Below are positions 24,445 through 31,151 of a stretch of 32,359 nt of DNA, piece after piece; position 1 is the first letter of the stretch, and each line of letters begins with the position of its first letter. Location: NCBI GenBank assembly GCA_902514745.1, contig CABXRX010000008.1:1-32359 (forward strand), in the 5' to 3' direction. Position numbers and translations under genes: made by a program. The notes under the pieces were generated by a model. The model made no database searches, was not told the DNA's origin, and was given only the letters and a program-made list of their open reading frames with translations. The DNA comes from an uncultured Pelagibacteraceae bacterium (GTDB taxonomy: Bacteria; Pseudomonadota; Alphaproteobacteria; Pelagibacterales; Pelagibacteraceae).

Positions 24445-25761
24445 TTATTTTTTTCCAGGAACCCAATCCGTACCAGCCAAAGGAACACCTGCCATAGCTG
24501 CAGCTTCTACTGTTAAAGCACATAAATCTTCAGGCTCAAGATTGTGTAGATTATTTTTTCCACATGCTCTTGCAAGAGTTTGAGCTTCGAGCGTCATTAC
24601 TTTTAAATAATTAGTTAATTTTTTTCCAGCTTCAACAGGATTTAATCTTTTCATTAATTTAGGATCTTGAGTTGAAATTCCAGCTGGGTCATTACCTTCG
24701 TGCCAATCATCATAAGCTCCAGCAGTCGTTCCAAGATTATTATATTCTTTTTCCCATTTAGGATCATTATCACCAATCGCAATCATAGCTGCACTACCAA
24801 TAGATACCGCATCAGCACCTAAGGCCAAAGCTTTTGCAACATCAGCTCCGTTTCTAATACCACCAGAAATTACTAATTGTACTTCACGATGAGAATTTAA
24901 ATCTTGTAATGCTTTTACAGCAGGCCTAATACAAGCAAGAGTCGGTTGACCAACATTTTCAATAAATACTTCTTGAGTAGCTGCTGTTCCTCCTTGCATT
25001 CCGTCAAGTACAACAACATCTGCTCCCGCTTTAACAGCCAAAGCTGTATCATAATAAGGTCTTGCTCCAGCTATTTTGATGAATATTGGAACTTTCCATT
25101 TTGTGATCTCTCTTAATTCTAAAATCTTAATTTTTAAATCATCTGGTCCTGTCCAATCAGGATGTCTACAAGCGGATCTTTGATCAACTCCTTTTGGTAA
25201 TGTTCTCATCTTAGCTACCCGATCATTAATTTTTTGACCTAACAACATTCCACCACCCCCAGGTTTTGCACCTTGACCAATAACGACTTCAATTGCATCA
25301 GCTTTTCTTAAATCATCAGGATTCATGCCATATCTTGAAGGTAACAACTGGTAAACTAAATATTTTGATTGACCTCTTTCCTCTGGTGTCATTCCCCCAT
25401 CTCCAGTAGTTGTAGATGTTCCCGCAGCACTTGCTCCTCTTCCTAATGCTTCTTTAGCAGCACCTGATAAGGCTCCAAAACTCATACCGGCAATTGTAAT
25501 AGGAATATCCAATTCTAATGGTTTTTTTGCGTACTTAGTTCCAAGTGTAACATTTGTGGTACATTTCTCACGATATCCTTCCAATGGATATCTGGACATA
25601 GATGCCCCCAAAAATAATAAGTCATCAAAGTGTGGAAGTTTTCTTTTTGATCCACCACCTCTTATGTCATAAATTCCAGTTGCTGCAGCTCTTCTTATTT
25701 CAGAATTTGTATATTCATCAAATGTCCAAGATTGACGAGGGTGAGTTTTATTTTTTTTCAT
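24445..25761 (-). CDS. mgsC: FMN-binding glutamate-synthase-like protein, copy 1 (MgsC/GlxD), Fe-S cysteines absent
   Basis: A 438-residue protein equivalent to the FMN-binding central domain of glutamate synthase. Barrel motifs are clear: ITIAGMSFGALS, TTTGDGGMTPEER, PGGGGMLLGQK, PIFIKIAGARPYYD, VVVLDGMQGGTAATQE and the FMN-phosphate site LVISGGIRNGADVAKALALGADAVSIG. Where paralogue 2 (29742-31151) reads CYHCHTGRC, this protein reads YDDWHEGND (residues 350-358), so all three putative iron-sulfur cysteines are gone while the flanking GISTQDPKL is kept. With GlxB1 and GlxC1 it should form an N-methylglutamate synthase-like complex acting with GmaS. It ends 34 bp before gmaS and starts 2 bp after glxC1. 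Confidence 0.87.
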   Translation of the reverse strand: MKKNKTHPRQSWTFDEYTNSEIRRAAATGIYDIRGGGSKRKLPHFDDLLFLGASMSRYPLEGYREKCTTNVTLGTKYAKKPLELDIPITIAGMSFGALSGAAKEALGRGASAAGTSTTTGDGGMTPEERGQSKYLVYQLLPSRYGMNPDDLRKADAIEVVIGQGAKPGGGGMLLGQKINDRVAKMRTLPKGVDQRSACRHPDWTGPDDLKIKILELREITKWKVPIFIKIAGARPYYDTALAVKAGADVVVLDGMQGGTAATQEVFIENVGQPTLACIRPAVKALQDLNSHREVQLVISGGIRNGADVAKALALGADAVSIGSAAMIAIGDNDPKWEKEYNNLGTTAGAYDDWHEGNDPAGISTQDPKLMKRLNPVEAGKKLTNYLKVMTLEAQTLARACGKNNLHNLEPEDLCALTVEAAAMAGVPLAGTDWVPGKK

Positions 25762-25763
25762 TA

Positions 25764-26447
25764 TTAATAATTTGATAAATTATCTATTTTAAAATTGTAT
25801 AATTTTCTTGCAGATCCGTATCTTTTAAAATTTTCAGCTTTATAATTTTTTATATTTGCTTCTTTTAAAAGTAAGTTAAGTTTTTTAATATGTTTTTTAT
25901 CCATTTTTTTTTCAACACAATCTGCACCAAGTGATTTAACATTACCTTTTATATATATGTTTGTTTCATATAAACTATCACCTAATGCCTCACCAGCATC
26001 ACCACATACTACCATATTACCTGATTGAGACATAAAACCAGACATATGTCCAACAGACCCTTTAACAACAATATCAATTCCTTTCATGGAAATACCACAT
26101 CTTGAACTTGCATCTCCATCAATTACTAATAGACCGCCATGAGCGGTAGCACCAGCAGATTGAGAAGCATTTCCCTTAACATGAACTTTACCAGACATCA
26201 TATTTTCAGCTACACCGGTGCCTACATTGCCATTAATAACAATGTTTGCTTTTTGATTCATTCCAGCACAGTAATATCCGACATGTCCTTTAATATTAAT
26301 ATTCATTTCTTCAGTTAAACCAGCACATACTGCATGATTACCCTCAGGATTTATAATTGTAAAATTACGATCATTTTGTTTTCGATCTAAATTTTGTAGC
26401 TTTTCATTAATATCTCTTAATTTTAATTTTTTAAGATCTAGTTTCAT
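25764..26447 (-). CDS. mgsB: GXGXG-domain glutamate-synthase-like subunit, copy 1 (MgsB/GlxC)
   Basis: A 227-residue protein equivalent to the C-terminal beta-helix (GXGXG) domain of glutamate synthase, a structural domain between the amidotransferase and FMN parts. Repeats are visible as short strands ending in glycines: GHVGYYCAGMNQ, GNVGTGVAENMMSGK, GNASQSAGATAHGG, GDASSRCGISMKG, GSVGHMSGFMSQSG and GDAGEALGDSLYE. I chose the ATG at 26447, which overlaps the glxB1 stop (TAATG) and has GGGGA in front; ATG 26459 would add four residues without a ribosome site. Paralogue 2 (31151-32005) has about 55 extra N-terminal residues. Together with its neighbours it likely completes a three-subunit N-methylglutamate synthase-like enzyme. 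Confidence 0.86.
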   Translation of the reverse strand: MKLDLKKLKLRDINEKLQNLDRKQNDRNFTIINPEGNHAVCAGLTEEMNINIKGHVGYYCAGMNQKANIVINGNVGTGVAENMMSGKVHVKGNASQSAGATAHGGLLVIDGDASSRCGISMKGIDIVVKGSVGHMSGFMSQSGNMVVCGDAGEALGDSLYETNIYIKGNVKSLGADCVEKKMDKKHIKKLNLLLKEANIKNYKAENFKRYGSARKLYNFKIDNLSNY

Positions 26448-27331
26448 TAATTTCCCCATGAGTAAACTATACCAGGCTCTGGTTCAAAAATTTTAGCACT
26501 ATTTACATCTGGTAAATGAGCCATTGCTTGAAATTCTGAGGCGATCGCAACATAGTTTTTGGTTTCAGCTATTACAGCAGGTTTACAAGCTATTTCATCT
26601 CGTACAACCGCGAATCCTTTTTTAGTTCCAGTAATAAAAGTGTAAAAACCATCTAAATCTTTTAAGCCTGAAGTGAGAGTGTCTTTCAATGACTTTTTAT
26701 TTGATAAACTATTAGATACATAACCTGCTGCAACCTCAGTATCATTTTCAGAATTAAAAATATTTCCTTTTTTAATAAGTTCTCTTCTAAGATTGTTGTG
26801 ATTTGATAAAGAACCATTATGCACTAAGCATTCGTCTTTTCCAGTTGAGTAGGGGTGAGATCCATCAGTTGTAATTGCACTTTCTGTTGCCATTCTTGTA
26901 TGACCTATTCCATGAGTACCACTAAATGAATCTAGTTTAAATTTTTTTACTATATCTTTTGGATTTCCAACTTGTTTAAATATTTCTATAGAATGCCCAT
27001 AGCCTACTATTGAAACTTTAGGGAAACTAGTGTTAATGATTTTTATTACAGTTTTAGGTTCAATAAGAGTCTTAAGAATTACATGGTCCGCATGTTGACT
27101 TAATTGTATTTTCTTAATTTTATTAGAGATTTCTTTTTTAAATTTTTTAAAGTTTAGATCATTGATACATAGAGAATATTTAAAAATATCCTTTTTTTCA
27201 TTTTTGTAGACTGCAAACCCTGCACTATCAGGGCCTCTCGACTCCATGTTATTCAGCATACCTGATAACATTTTACCTAAATTTTTTTCAAATTTTTTTG
27301 TTTTAAGATAAATGCCAACAATTCCACACAT
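26447..27331 (-). CDS. mgsA: Class-II glutamine amidotransferase-like subunit, copy 1 (MgsA/GlxB)
   Basis: A 294-residue Ntn-type amidotransferase. The start MCGIVGIY leaves the catalytic cysteine C2 after methionine removal, as in glutamine phosphoribosylpyrophosphate amidotransferase and glutamate synthase. NNMESRGPDSAGFA, GHTRMATESAITTDGSHPY, CLVHNGSLSNHNNLRREL and SENDTEVAAGYV carry the substrate-binding residues. It would hydrolyse glutamine, or gamma-glutamylmethylamide from GmaS, and pass the released amine to the FMN subunit. It overlaps glxC1 by one base (TAATG). Upstream, 15 bp away, is a 49-aa membrane ORF. No clear ribosome site precedes ATG 27331, so translation may be coupled to that ORF. 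Confidence 0.87.
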   Translation of the reverse strand: MCGIVGIYLKTKKFEKNLGKMLSGMLNNMESRGPDSAGFAVYKNEKKDIFKYSLCINDLNFKKFKKEISNKIKKIQLSQHADHVILKTLIEPKTVIKIINTSFPKVSIVGYGHSIEIFKQVGNPKDIVKKFKLDSFSGTHGIGHTRMATESAITTDGSHPYSTGKDECLVHNGSLSNHNNLRRELIKKGNIFNSENDTEVAAGYVSNSLSNKKSLKDTLTSGLKDLDGFYTFITGTKKGFAVVRDEIACKPAVIAETKNYVAIASEFQAMAHLPDVNSAKIFEPEPGIVYSWGN

Positions 27332-27346
27332 AAGTTTTTTGTTAAA

Positions 27347-27496
27347 TTATATTAATGATAATAAGAAATCTTTATAGTAGATAAGATTTACTACTACAAT
27401 GATGATAATAGCCGCTATCACTCCATATTTAGCTTTTGGAAAGGCGACCCCTCTCATTTTGGTAGGTCTAAGTTCTTCGTTATTTTTGTCAGTCAT
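27347..27496 (-). CDS. Small single-pass membrane protein, 49 aa (novel ORF)
   Basis: A short reading frame on the minus strand from ATG 27496 to TAA 27347. The translation has a charged N-terminus (MTDKNNEELRPTKMRG), a hydrophobic stretch at about residues 25-40 (GVIAAIIIIVVVNLIY), then a short tail with lysine. This is the pattern of a single-pass inner-membrane miniprotein with its N-terminus probably in the cytosol. It fills the space between the amt unit and the glxB1 operon and ends 15 bp before glxB1. Its ATG sits about 7 bases after the T-run of the terminator at 27514-27537 and has no ribosome site, so it may be leaderless or made from read-through. I recognise no homologue; coding status rests on TM pattern and position. 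Confidence 0.55.
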   Translation of the reverse strand: MTDKNNEELRPTKMRGVAFPKAKYGVIAAIIIIVVVNLIYYKDFLLSLI

Positions 27497-27513
27497 ATTT
27501 TAATTAAAAAAAA

Positions 27514-27537
27514 GGGCGCCACAATTAAGTAGCGCCC
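27514..27537 (-). terminator. Strong intrinsic terminator after amt and its small partner
   Basis: Perfect GC-only stem GGGCGC/GCGCCC with a 12-nt loop. On the minus strand it is followed by a run of eight Ts (27506-27513). It stands 16 bp after the stop of the 74-aa gene and ends just before the ATG of the 49-aa ORF. In such an AT-rich region a six-pair GC stem is striking. It probably closes the amt transcript, and may act as a read-through attenuator for the downstream glx operon. Confidence 0.85.
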
Positions 27538-27553
27538 AAATTTTTACTTTATA

Positions 27554-27778
27554 TTACCAGTCGGTAATATTGCTTTTATGATCATTAGCACCATGTTTTT
27601 TTCTAGCCAATCTAGAAAGTTCATTACTTTCTGAATTGTTAGTAATAACATGCCAACCGATCCAGATAACTATACCTAAAATAACCAGTAGAGTTTCACT
27701 AGATCCAGCTCCCGGATAAACTGCTCCGACAACCTCTTCAGCACTTAAATGATCTATCCAGTTTGTGACTGTAGCCAT
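27554..27778 (-). CDS. Small membrane protein next to amt, 74 aa
   Basis: A 74-residue protein with a soluble N-terminal part (about 1-27, acidic with SAEEVVGAVYPGAGSSE), one membrane helix (about 29-46, LLVILGIVIWIGWHVIT), and a basic/polar tail (LSRLARKKHGANDHKS). A strong ribosome site (AAAGGAG) lies 6 bases before ATG 27778. It begins 11 bp after the amt stop and is followed by a terminator, so it is a dedicated partner in the amt transcript. I do not recognise the family. In many bacteria amt is followed or preceded by glnK, the PII regulator; here this small membrane protein takes the neighbouring position, so an accessory or regulatory role for Amt is a reasonable guess. Confidence 0.82.
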   Translation of the reverse strand: MATVTNWIDHLSAEEVVGAVYPGAGSSETLLVILGIVIWIGWHVITNNSESNELSRLARKKHGANDHKSNITDW

Positions 27779-27789
27779 ATTTTTCTCCT

Positions 27790-29190
27790 TTACCTGGTTG
27801 CAGATGAAACTGCTTTTTCATCTTCTTTTGCAGTCTCCATCATTTCATAGTCTAATCCAGCTATTTCTACTTCTCGTGGGATTCTTAATTTACCCATTCC
27901 GCTAAGTACTTTAGCTATGATATAGCCTGGTAACATTCCAAGAACTCCGAACATTATAATTGCTCCTAGGAATTGCCCCAATGGATTGATTGATGCGTAA
28001 GTTGATCCGTCCCACATAGCTCCAACACTGTATCCTGATGAAGGATAGCCATTTAAAACAAATCCACAAATCACAAGACCAACGAAACCAGCATAACCAT
28101 GCACTGCAACTGCGCCAACTGCATCATCAATTTTGAACTTACGTTCAACCCAGTAATGAAGTTTGTAAGCAATTACAACACCGATCATACCAATGATCAT
28201 TGCTTGAATTGGATGATATAAATCATTTCCAGCTGAAGCACAGATGACACCTGCTAGTCCACTTGAGTAAGTCCAGAAAGGATCACCTTTAGCGATCACA
28301 TATCCGGCCAATAATCCACCTGATAGTGACATCAGGAAGTTAAAGGTAATACCACTCAGTGTGGTAGGGGTTACATATATGTTTGTAGCTGTCCAATAGG
28401 TTACACCTTCCATTCCATATTCGGGCCCAAGATCAAATATCGGTATATTACATGCCGCATAGAATCCCCAGAAACCAGTATAAATTAAAAATAATCCAAC
28501 TGTAACTAGCCAAGGATTTCTTGGTCCTATATTTCTTGGCTCACCACTTGATGAGAATTTTCCAATTCTTGGTCCTAAAACCACTAGAACACCTAAAGCA
28601 AACCCACCCGCAATTGCGTGAATTACTCCTGATGCATAAGCATCATGGTATCCTAAAATTTTAAGCATCCATCCATCAAAGTGCCATCCCCAAGCAGCAT
28701 CGATTGTCCAAAATACAGATCCTATTGCTATTGCTAAAATTCCAAATGCAAAAGTTGTAATTCTTTCGATGATTGCTCCAGAAACGATAGAAGCCGCTGT
28801 CCATGAAAATAGTAAGAATGCAGCCCAGAAAACACCACTTATGTGATCACCTAAATTGATCGCCATAAACTCTGAGTTTGCTAAATACCATTTAGAACTA
28901 AAAGTACTATCGTCGGTAATCAACGCTGTACTCTCCGTCATTATTGAAGGTGCAATTCCAGGACCTGTTGGAAATGCCCAGTAAATCCACCAACCAAAGA
29001 AAAACCAAGTTACTGTTACCAAAGGTATCAGCATTGTATTTTTCATAAGAGTATGTTGGTGATGTTTGTATCGAGAAGCTCCAACTTCATACATACAGAA
29101 ACCGACGTGAATTAAAAACATCAGTACCACTGTTACCCAGTAGTAAAATTCTGTAAATATGGTTGTAAGAGCGCCTAACTGATCAGTCAT
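27790..29190 (-). CDS. amt: Ammonium transporter, Amt family
   Basis: A 466-residue inner-membrane Amt/Rh-type transporter with about 11 membrane helices, longer than E. coli AmtB (about 406 mature). Both pore histidines are present: H191 in SGVIHAIAGG and H364 in AVAVHGYAGF. An aspartate, D184 or close by in GYHDAY, corresponds to the conserved structural Asp. SIVSGAIIERIT matches the family block near the Phe gate. It would import ammonium, and possibly methylammonium, feeding the adjacent glutamine/glutamate enzymes. A GGGAGAGAG ribosome site precedes ATG 29190. It sits between two glutamate-synthase-like gene sets, with its own 126-bp upstream region and a terminator on both sides, so it is probably regulated independently, most likely by nitrogen status. 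Confidence 0.93.
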   Translation of the reverse strand: MTDQLGALTTIFTEFYYWVTVVLMFLIHVGFCMYEVGASRYKHHQHTLMKNTMLIPLVTVTWFFFGWWIYWAFPTGPGIAPSIMTESTALITDDSTFSSKWYLANSEFMAINLGDHISGVFWAAFLLFSWTAASIVSGAIIERITTFAFGILAIAIGSVFWTIDAAWGWHFDGWMLKILGYHDAYASGVIHAIAGGFALGVLVVLGPRIGKFSSSGEPRNIGPRNPWLVTVGLFLIYTGFWGFYAACNIPIFDLGPEYGMEGVTYWTATNIYVTPTTLSGITFNFLMSLSGGLLAGYVIAKGDPFWTYSSGLAGVICASAGNDLYHPIQAMIIGMIGVVIAYKLHYWVERKFKIDDAVGAVAVHGYAGFVGLVICGFVLNGYPSSGYSVGAMWDGSTYASINPLGQFLGAIIMFGVLGMLPGYIIAKVLSGMGKLRIPREVEIAGLDYEMMETAKEDEKAVSSATR

Positions 29191-29260
29191 TTTCTCTCTC
29201 CCATATTAGTTTATGAAACCCTACAAAATTTTCTGATTCGATACAAACGAAAGAATGATT

Positions 29261-29288
29261 AAAAACCTAGTGTGAACACTGGGTTTTT
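29261..29288 (-). terminator. Hairpin terminator after the second glx operon
   Basis: Inverted repeat AAAAACCTAGTG / CACTGGGTTTTT with a TGAA loop, 12-bp arms with one wobble or mismatch depending on strand. On the minus strand it ends in a T5 run. It lies 28 bp after the stop of the 138-aa gene and 70 bp before amt, separating the two transcription units. The space between it and amt (29191-29260) should hold the amt promoter, though I see no convincing -35/-10 pair. Confidence 0.7.
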
Positions 29289-29316
29289 AATAAAATATCA
29301 ACTTATGATTGTGTAT

Positions 29317-29733
29317 TTAAAATTTTAAGTAAGCTTTTTTCAAATCAACAAGAGGATGTTTAGGAGACATTTGAAACTTAACTAGAAGTTCTCTTGCAAT
29401 CATATCTCTGTCTTGTTGATTATTTGGAAGTTTGATTGAACTTGGAATAGTAACCCAACCATTAGCATTTCTACAAAACACTGCAGGTCTACCTTCTTCA
29501 TAACCCATATGAACATCTTCTAACCAATTCAAATCATCCCATCCCATAGCTTCCACATATTTTTTTAAGAAAGGTGTCATCTTATTATAATCTGGAAGAA
29601 GGTTTACATCATATCGGTAACCGATTGACTGACCAATCATTTTTTCTCTAGCTGTTTCCTTTTTCTTTCCTAGCTGTTGGTCTTTTACAGCTTTTGATTT
29701 AACAACTTTCTTTTTATTTTTTTTCTTAACCAT
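29317..29733 (-). CDS. Unknown protein of the second glx operon, Lys-rich N-terminus, 138 aa
   Basis: A 138-residue soluble protein of unknown function. The first 30 residues are an extreme lysine tail (MVKKKNKKKVVKSKAVKDQQ and onwards). A compact region follows, including SIGYRYDVNLLPDYNKMTPF (about 36-55), VEAMGWDDLNWLEDVHMGYE, and a C-terminal DMIARELLVKFQMSPKHPLV. It contains one cysteine (AVFCRNANGWVTIP). It starts 8 bp after glxD2 and ends the operon, so it is likely a partner of the glutamate-synthase-like enzyme, perhaps an assembly or electron-transfer docking factor. No copy accompanies glx set 1. I recognise no homologue. Confidence 0.8.
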   Translation of the reverse strand: MVKKKNKKKVVKSKAVKDQQLGKKKETAREKMIGQSIGYRYDVNLLPDYNKMTPFLKKYVEAMGWDDLNWLEDVHMGYEEGRPAVFCRNANGWVTIPSSIKLPNNQQDRDMIARELLVKFQMSPKHPLVDLKKAYLKF

Positions 29734-29741
29734 AATTACCC

Positions 29742-31151
29742 CTAAATTTTATGATAGTTATCTACACCAACTGTATAATTAGTCCCAGCTAAAGGAACTT
29801 TTGCTAAAGCAGATGCTTCTGAAGTTAGTGCAGCTAAATCTTCTGGCTCTAGAGAGTGGATATTTGTTTTACCACAAGCTCTTGCTAAAAGTTGAGCTTC
29901 TAACGTCATTGCATGAAGGTAGTTATAAACTCTTAATGCAGCTGCATCAGGATTTAATCTTGCTCTTAATTTAGGATCTTGAGTTGCAACACCAACTGGA
30001 CAACGACCTGTGTGACAGTGATAACATTCACCAGCTTTTACACCCATTTCTTTTTCAAAATTAGCTTCTGGAATATCTTTATTACAGTTTAAAGCCATCA
30101 TTGAACCAGTACCGATTGCAATCGCATCAGCTCCAAGTGCCAAAGCTTTAGCCATATCAGCACCATCTCTTACACCGCCAGCATAAATTAATGTAACTTT
30201 TCCCGTTTTACCAACATCATCAATAGCTCTTCTAGCTTCTCGAATTGCAGCAATTCCAGGTATTCCAGTGTTTGCAGCAGCAATATGTGGACCAGCTCCA
30301 GTAGAACCTTCCATTCCATCTAAGTAAATAGAGTCAGGATCACATTTAGCAGCCATACGAACATCATCGTAAACTTTTGATGCACCAAGTTTTAATTGAA
30401 TTGGAACTTTATTTTTTGTTAATTGTCTTAATTCTTCAACTTTTAATGCTAAGTCATCTGGACCTAACCAGTCCGGGTGTCTAGCAGGTGATCTTTGGTC
30501 TATACCAGATGGTAATGATCTCATTTCAGCAACTTGATCAGTTACTTTTTGACCCATTAAGTGTCCACCCATTCCAACTTTTTGACCTTGTCCGATAAAT
30601 ACTTCAATTCCATCTGCAAGTTGAGCATGATGAGGATTAAATCCGTATCTAGATTGAATACATTGGTAGTACCATTTTTCAGAATATCTTCTTTCATCTG
30701 GTATCATTCCACCTTCACCTGAACATGTAGCACTTCCAGCCATAGTAGCTCCTCTTGCTAATGCAGTTTTTGCTTCATAAGATAGTGCACCAAAACTCAT
30801 ACCAGTAATATAAACAGGTATATCTAACTCAATAGGGTTTTCACATCTTGGACCAATTACAGTTTTAGTCTCACATTTTTCTCTATAACCTTCAATCACA
30901 AATCTTGTTAGTGTTCCAGGTAAAAAAACCAAATCATCAAATGTTGGAATTGGTTTCATCAATGCCATTCCACGCATTCTGTATCTTCCTAGCTGAGCCT
31001 TAATATGAATATCGTCTATTACTTCAGGAGTGAAAATTGCATTATGACCTAATAAACTTTTATTTCTTTTTCCTTCTTCATAAGCGTGTACATCAGCTTT
31101 TCCACCGACACTTCCATTACTTTTTTTCTTTTTGGTTTTTTTCTTAGGCAT
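29742..31151 (-). CDS. glxD: FMN-binding glutamate-synthase-like protein, copy 2 (GlxD), Fe-S cysteines present
   Basis: A 469-residue paralogue of the protein at 24445-25761. It has the same FMN barrel blocks: VYITGMSFGALS, ATCSGEGGMIPDER, GMGGHLMGQKV, IYLDGMEGSTGAGP and LIYAGGVRDGADMAKALALGADAIAIG. Unlike copy 1 it keeps the motif CYHCHTGRCPVGVATQDP, with C376, C379 and C384, which matches the iron-sulfur segment of glutamate synthases, so a redox reaction with a cluster is expected. The N-terminus is a lysine tail (MPKKKTKKKKSNG). A good AAAGGAG ribosome site lies before ATG 31151, which overlaps the glxC2 stop by one base. It likely works with GlxB2 and GlxC2 as a ferredoxin- or flavoprotein-dependent amidotransferase/synthase; the exact substrate is unknown. 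Confidence 0.88.
   Translation of the reverse strand: MPKKKTKKKKSNGSVGGKADVHAYEEGKRNKSLLGHNAIFTPEVIDDIHIKAQLGRYRMRGMALMKPIPTFDDLVFLPGTLTRFVIEGYREKCETKTVIGPRCENPIELDIPVYITGMSFGALSYEAKTALARGATMAGSATCSGEGGMIPDERRYSEKWYYQCIQSRYGFNPHHAQLADGIEVFIGQGQKVGMGGHLMGQKVTDQVAEMRSLPSGIDQRSPARHPDWLGPDDLALKVEELRQLTKNKVPIQLKLGASKVYDDVRMAAKCDPDSIYLDGMEGSTGAGPHIAAANTGIPGIAAIREARRAIDDVGKTGKVTLIYAGGVRDGADMAKALALGADAIAIGTGSMMALNCNKDIPEANFEKEMGVKAGECYHCHTGRCPVGVATQDPKLRARLNPDAAALRVYNYLHAMTLEAQLLARACGKTNIHSLEPEDLAALTSEASALAKVPLAGTNYTVGVDNYHKI

Noticed and set aside
24688..24714. A frameshift or sequencing error explaining the missing cysteines in GlxD1
   Set aside because: The reading frame is intact on both sides, and the flanking residues align codon by codon with copy 2, so these are substitutions rather than an indel artefact.
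29191..29260. Sigma-54-type promoter before amt
   Set aside because: No GG-N10-GC pair at the right spacing is visible, and SAR11 bacteria are not expected to have sigma-54.
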